The notes under the pieces are model-generated. The model did not search any database and was not told where the DNA came from. It worked only from the letters and a program-made list of their open reading frames with translations. From an uncultured Acidimicrobiales bacterium (lineage in GTDB: Bacteria > Actinomycetota > Acidimicrobiia > Acidimicrobiales > UBA10347), in assembly GCA_937942965.1 (NCBI GenBank), contig CALDGN010000092.1, positions 1-7,212 of the forward strand: 7,212 bases of DNA. The letters run 5' to 3'. Both the position numbers and the translations under genes were made by a program. Below are positions 4,810-7,212 of this stretch, piece by piece (position 1 is the first letter of the stretch; each line of letters starts with the position of its first letter).

Positions 4810-6564
4810 CTAGCGGGGTTGGGCGAAGCGGGTTGGTTGGGTGCCGGTGCGGGCACGGGCGACCAGGTCGGCGTCGACAAGATCGCCAAGGGCTTCGTAT
4901 GGCACGACCGTGGTGACGCCACCGATGGCACCCAGGCGATCGGTGCCGAACTCGACGCCGACCGGTGTGAGTGCCAGCGACGAGAACGCAGGGCCGTCGG
5001 CGCCCGACCAGTCCAGGTAGTCGAGCGGCAGGATTTCCTCGGCCGAGGCTTGCCCGATCCAGATGTCGTGGATCTCGTCGAGCCGGTCGAGATCGAGAAT
5101 CTCGTCGACGTCGATGATGCGGCGTTCCGCAAGATCGACGACGAGCGAGGCGTGCCCGTAGTTCGGGTACGGGCGACAACAGACGTACTCGTACCAATTC
5201 CATCGGAACGAAGCGAGATCGTCGGCCGCCAGCGTCACGTCGTAGAGCAGTTCGTATTCGCCGCCAATCGAGCTGTCACTGCCCTCGCGTTCAACGGGTG
5301 GGTACTCGATGACGTCGGCGACCCACCAGTCGGTCTGCTCCCCCAGCCATGCATCGATGGCGCCATTGAGACGGCCTCCGTCGCTGAGGTCGAACGTTGG
5401 GGCGACGGTGAGCAGGCGAACCGTTGGTTCGGTGTCGATGATGAGTTCGCGGACCGCTGGCGTCCATCCCGGAAATGCCGGCAACGGGTTCGCGGTGATC
5501 GCAAGGTCGATGCTCGTCGACTGGTCGCGCCGGATGTCGTTGGTGAACAGCACCCGGAAGAACCCGCTCGAGGGCAGCTGTACCTCGAGGCTCGAATCGC
5601 TCGACTGGCCAATGACGGTGCCGGCGCTATCGGTGAGAAGCACTCCGGCTTGTGTCCCGCGGCGATGTGTTGTTGTGACCCACTGTCCGGCACTGGCTTC
5701 GAAGATCAGTTCGTTCGTCTCGTCGACGTTGCTCAGCTGCACGACTGCGGCGCTTGTGCCCGGCAGGAACTCGAGTTCGTTGTCGGCCTCGTCGTAGTTG
5801 TTGAGCCGCATCCACCGCAGTGGTTCGACGTGCTCGACGTGCAGGAGACCGTCGGACGCCAGCGCCAACCGGTGCTGGCTCAGCATGTTGGGACAGCACG
5901 CGCCCTGGTCGGTCAAGAAGTTCTCGGTGATGACCAGGCCGTCGCTGATCTCGTAGTGCCAGAGACCGCCATCGGCCCGATCTCCTGTGCCGACCCAGCC
6001 GCGTTCGACGACCCGGTCATCGACGAGGTCCCACACGCCGAGGCGACCGAACTGGCCCGACCCTCCGGTGTTGAAGCCCGTCTGCACGACGGCTTCGTCG
6101 GTTCCGTCTCCGTCAAGGTCGCCGTACTGGACCTCGATCACTCGGAACCACAAGTAGCCGGGTTCGTCGGTGAACTCGCCATCGGCAACCGTCACGACGA
6201 GTTCCTCGCCGAACGTGACGGGATAGGCGAAGTCGTTGAAGAAGTCGACATCGCCGATGTCGCCCGTTGAGGGCGCCGTCGTGCCGAGCGCCGATGCGTC
6301 GGCGATGGGCCAATCTCGGCTGTCGCCGTTTCCGCCGATGACCTCGCCATCGTCGTCGCGAGTCTTCACGGGCGGCGTGGTTGGACGCGGGGCGGCCCGT
6401 TCATCATCGCTTTCCGCGGCGCTGTCGGTGACGTCACCGGAGGAGTCGGGTGCCGCAGACACGCTTGGCGCCACTGTCGGGGCGGCGGCCGGGGTCACCG
6501 ACTCGCTACTTCCACACGATGCTGCCAACAGCACCACGACCAAGAGAACAATCAACCGCCGCAT
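4810..6564 (-). CDS. Lipoprotein with PliG-like middle domain and C-terminal DUF3298 (RsiV/PdaC-type) domain
   Basis: This 584-residue protein begins MRRLIVLLVVVLLAASC: a type II signal peptide with the lipidated Cys at C17, so it is anchored outside the cytoplasmic membrane. Residues 18-100 are a disordered Ser/Ala/Pro/Asp-rich linker. Residues about 105-250 hold an FG-GAP-like unit with GDLDGDGTDEAVV (148-160), a probable calcium loop, and a GACCP motif at 221-225. Residues about 265-358 look like a beta-sandwich of the pre-peptidase C-terminal/PliG (g-type lysozyme inhibitor) kind: FLPGTSAAVVQL, FEASAGQWVTTTH, GVLLTDSAGTVI, LPSSGFFRVLF, SIDLAITAN. Residues about 380-565 match DUF3298: FDLSDGGRLNGAIDAWL, YELLYDVTLAADDLASFRW, NYGHASLVVDLAERRIIDVDEI and final FSSLALTPVGVEF...TTVVPYEAL. 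ATG 6564 is preceded by GGGGA; a GTG codon directly before it is possible. Lysozyme or peptidoglycan binding is inference; the lipoprotein call is firm, the middle-domain call less so. Confidence 0.82.
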   Translation of the reverse strand: MRRLIVLLVVVLLAASCGSSESVTPAAAPTVAPSVSAAPDSSGDVTDSAAESDDERAAPRPTTPPVKTRDDDGEVIGGNGDSRDWPIADASALGTTAPSTGDIGDVDFFNDFAYPVTFGEELVVTVADGEFTDEPGYLWFRVIEVQYGDLDGDGTDEAVVQTGFNTGGSGQFGRLGVWDLVDDRVVERGWVGTGDRADGGLWHYEISDGLVITENFLTDQGACCPNMLSQHRLALASDGLLHVEHVEPLRWMRLNNYDEADNELEFLPGTSAAVVQLSNVDETNELIFEASAGQWVTTTHRRGTQAGVLLTDSAGTVIGQSSDSSLEVQLPSSGFFRVLFTNDIRRDQSTSIDLAITANPLPAFPGWTPAVRELIIDTEPTVRLLTVAPTFDLSDGGRLNGAIDAWLGEQTDWWVADVIEYPPVEREGSDSSIGGEYELLYDVTLAADDLASFRWNWYEYVCCRPYPNYGHASLVVDLAERRIIDVDEILDLDRLDEIHDIWIGQASAEEILPLDYLDWSGADGPAFSSLALTPVGVEFGTDRLGAIGGVTTVVPYEALGDLVDADLVARARTGTQPTRFAQPR

Positions 6565-6602
6565 CACTTCCCCAGTGTGACGCGGCCAGCGCACTTCGTC
6601 TC

Positions 6603-6618
6603 TGGGGATGACTCCCCA
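6603..6618. promoter_or_regulatory. Candidate operator dyad in the divergent lipoprotein/FHA-protein intergenic region
   Basis: TGGGGA-TGAC-TCCCCA is an exact 6+6 inverted repeat. A third half-site, TCCCCA, occurs at 6569-6574 beside the lipoprotein start, where on the minus strand it also serves as the ribosome binding site. GTGTGAC (6575-6581) and GTCACAC (6620-6626) form a further pair of inverted arms around the region. No protein is known to bind here. Confidence 0.3.
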
Positions 6619-6664
6619 AGTCACACCGAAGCGGGGTGGCACACGTTCGCGGCCGCTGGCGATC

Positions 6665-6670
6665 TACGCT
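6665..6670 (+). promoter_or_regulatory. Probable -10 element for leaderless transcription of the FHA-HTH gene
   Basis: TACGCT fits the actinobacterial TA-n3-T -10 pattern and lies eight bases before GTG 6679, which puts the transcription start at or next to the start codon. No ribosome binding site is visible and no good -35 is seen. Confidence 0.45.
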
Positions 6671-6678
6671 CAAACGCC

Positions 6679-7212
6679 GTGGGGACTCTGTGGGTCGACT
6701 TCGCCGGCATTGCGCAACTGGTCAACGAGACGTTGACCTTTGGCCGCAATGCTGAGCTCGCGCTCGACGAAGACAACCGCTTCATGCATCGCACGACGGG
6801 CGAGTTCCGCTACGTCGACTCGGCGTGGTGGCTCTACAACCTCGGCCGTTCGTCGCGCCTCTTGGTGTTCGGCTCGAACGGTGCTCGCATCGAACTGCCG
6901 CCTGGCACCGAGTGTGCGTTGCCGATGCCCGAAGGTTCGGTCTCGTTCGTCGCTGGCCCGACGCCATATCAGCTGCTCTACCGGGCCGACGCTCCCGTGA
7001 TCTCGCAGCGAGACCCGTTGGCGACCGGCGAAGCAACCGTCGAGTTCGGCACGGCACTCACCGATCGCGAGACGGTGTACCTGACGACCTTTGCTCTCGA
7101 TCGTCTGCGGGGCCGGTCCAACGCGCTGCTCACCTATGCCGTGGTGGCCCAGTTGTGGGGCGTCTCCGAGAAGACGATCGACAACACGCTGCAACGCGTG
7201 CGATCCCGGCTG
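6679..7212 (+). CDS. Degenerate FHA-domain protein with C-terminal helix-turn-helix (partial, 3' end outside window)
   Basis: The 178 codons seen contain no stop. Residues about 1-95 have a forkhead-associated fold pattern: LTFGRNAELALDEDNRFMHR (19-38), FRYVDSAWWLYNLGRSS (43-59), then LLVFGSNGARIELPPGTECALP. FHA domains normally bind phosphothreonine through GR...S-x2-H...N-G. Here the GR (22-23) and His (H37) remain, but the Ser position is Arg (R34) and the N-G region reads RSSR, so phosphopeptide binding is doubtful. LTDRETVYLTTFALDRL (127-143) and VAQLWGVSEKTIDNTLQRVRSRL (156-178) look like a tetra-helical HTH of LuxR/sigma-region-4 style, suggesting a transcription factor. Start GTG 6679 follows a -10-like TACGCT by eight bases; no other in-frame start is seen upstream for some 25 codons. 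The gene is divergent from the lipoprotein across 114 bases and could regulate it. Its partner and DNA target are unknown. Confidence 0.75.
   Translation, partial: MGTLWVDFAGIAQLVNETLTFGRNAELALDEDNRFMHRTTGEFRYVDSAWWLYNLGRSSRLLVFGSNGARIELPPGTECALPMPEGSVSFVAGPTPYQLLYRADAPVISQRDPLATGEATVEFGTALTDRETVYLTTFALDRLRGRSNALLTYAVVAQLWGVSEKTIDNTLQRVRSRL

Noticed and set aside
3933..4916. 327-codon plus-strand frame over the phosphatidyltransferase gene
   Set aside because: It is antisense to a gene with a complete catalytic signature and runs through two intergenic hairpins; the charged composition mirrors membrane helices.
4719..5132. N-terminal extension of the phosphatidyltransferase to 5132
   Set aside because: The extension overlaps the lipoprotein 3' end, is low-complexity Arg/Ser/Pro sequence, and a good ribosome binding site precedes ATG 4718.
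4696..6270. 524-codon plus-strand frame opposite the lipoprotein
   Set aside because: No signal peptide, no domain and no upstream ribosome site; the minus-strand frame has a signal peptide, lipobox and domain structure over its whole length.
6575..6626. CRP-like site made from GTGTGAC and GTCACAC
   Set aside because: The half-sites match a CRP consensus but are 38 bases apart instead of six, so they cannot form one CRP site.
6670..7194. 174-codon minus-strand frame opposite the FHA-HTH gene
   Set aside because: The plus-strand frame stays open to the edge and shows FHA and HTH patterns; the minus translation is featureless.

Overview
The window is GC-rich bacterial chromosome with dense coding on both strands, GTG and ATG starts, few U-tracts after hairpins and several probable leaderless promoters. 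Together with the gene types (a nucleotide-cyclase/ATPase signalling protein, a TesB thioesterase, a DHA2 exporter, a degenerate FHA-HTH protein), this suggests a high-GC actinomycete, perhaps an Acidimicrobiia relative. That placement is inference from composition and protein style, not from a marker gene.

Layout, left to right. (1) Bases 1-727, minus: the N-terminal part of a class III nucleotide cyclase fused to a P-loop ATPase; it runs off the left edge inside the Walker A motif. (2) 778-1644, plus: a TesB-type acyl-CoA thioesterase, divergent from the cyclase gene. (3) 1646-3070, plus: a 14-helix DHA2 (EmrB/QacA-like) exporter starting one base after the thioesterase stop, so the two are probably co-transcribed and translationally coupled. 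(4) A perfect 20-bp-stem hairpin at 3082-3124 separates this pair from the convergent genes. (5) 3159-3992, minus: a MerR regulator with a GyrI/BmrR-type effector domain, preceded by a MerR promoter with a 19-bp spacer that also looks leaderless. (6) 4044-4718, minus: a CDP-alcohol phosphatidyltransferase-family membrane enzyme with a variant active-site motif. (7) A nested hairpin at 4748-4803. (8) 4810-6564, minus: a 584-residue lipoprotein that appears to combine a PliG-like beta-sandwich domain with a C-terminal DUF3298 (RsiV/PdaC-type) domain; both domain types are linked elsewhere to lysozyme or peptidoglycan. (9) 6679-7212, plus: a divergent degenerate-FHA/HTH protein cut by the right edge.

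There is no gene-free stretch over about 115 bases. I see no RNA genes, mobile elements, CRISPR arrays or attachment sites. The most interesting elements are the lipoprotein architecture, the MerR operator/promoter, and the active-site or ligand-site substitutions in the phosphatidyltransferase and the FHA protein. The MerR regulator and the exporter could form a drug-sensing/efflux pair, but they are convergent, so this is only a suggestion.
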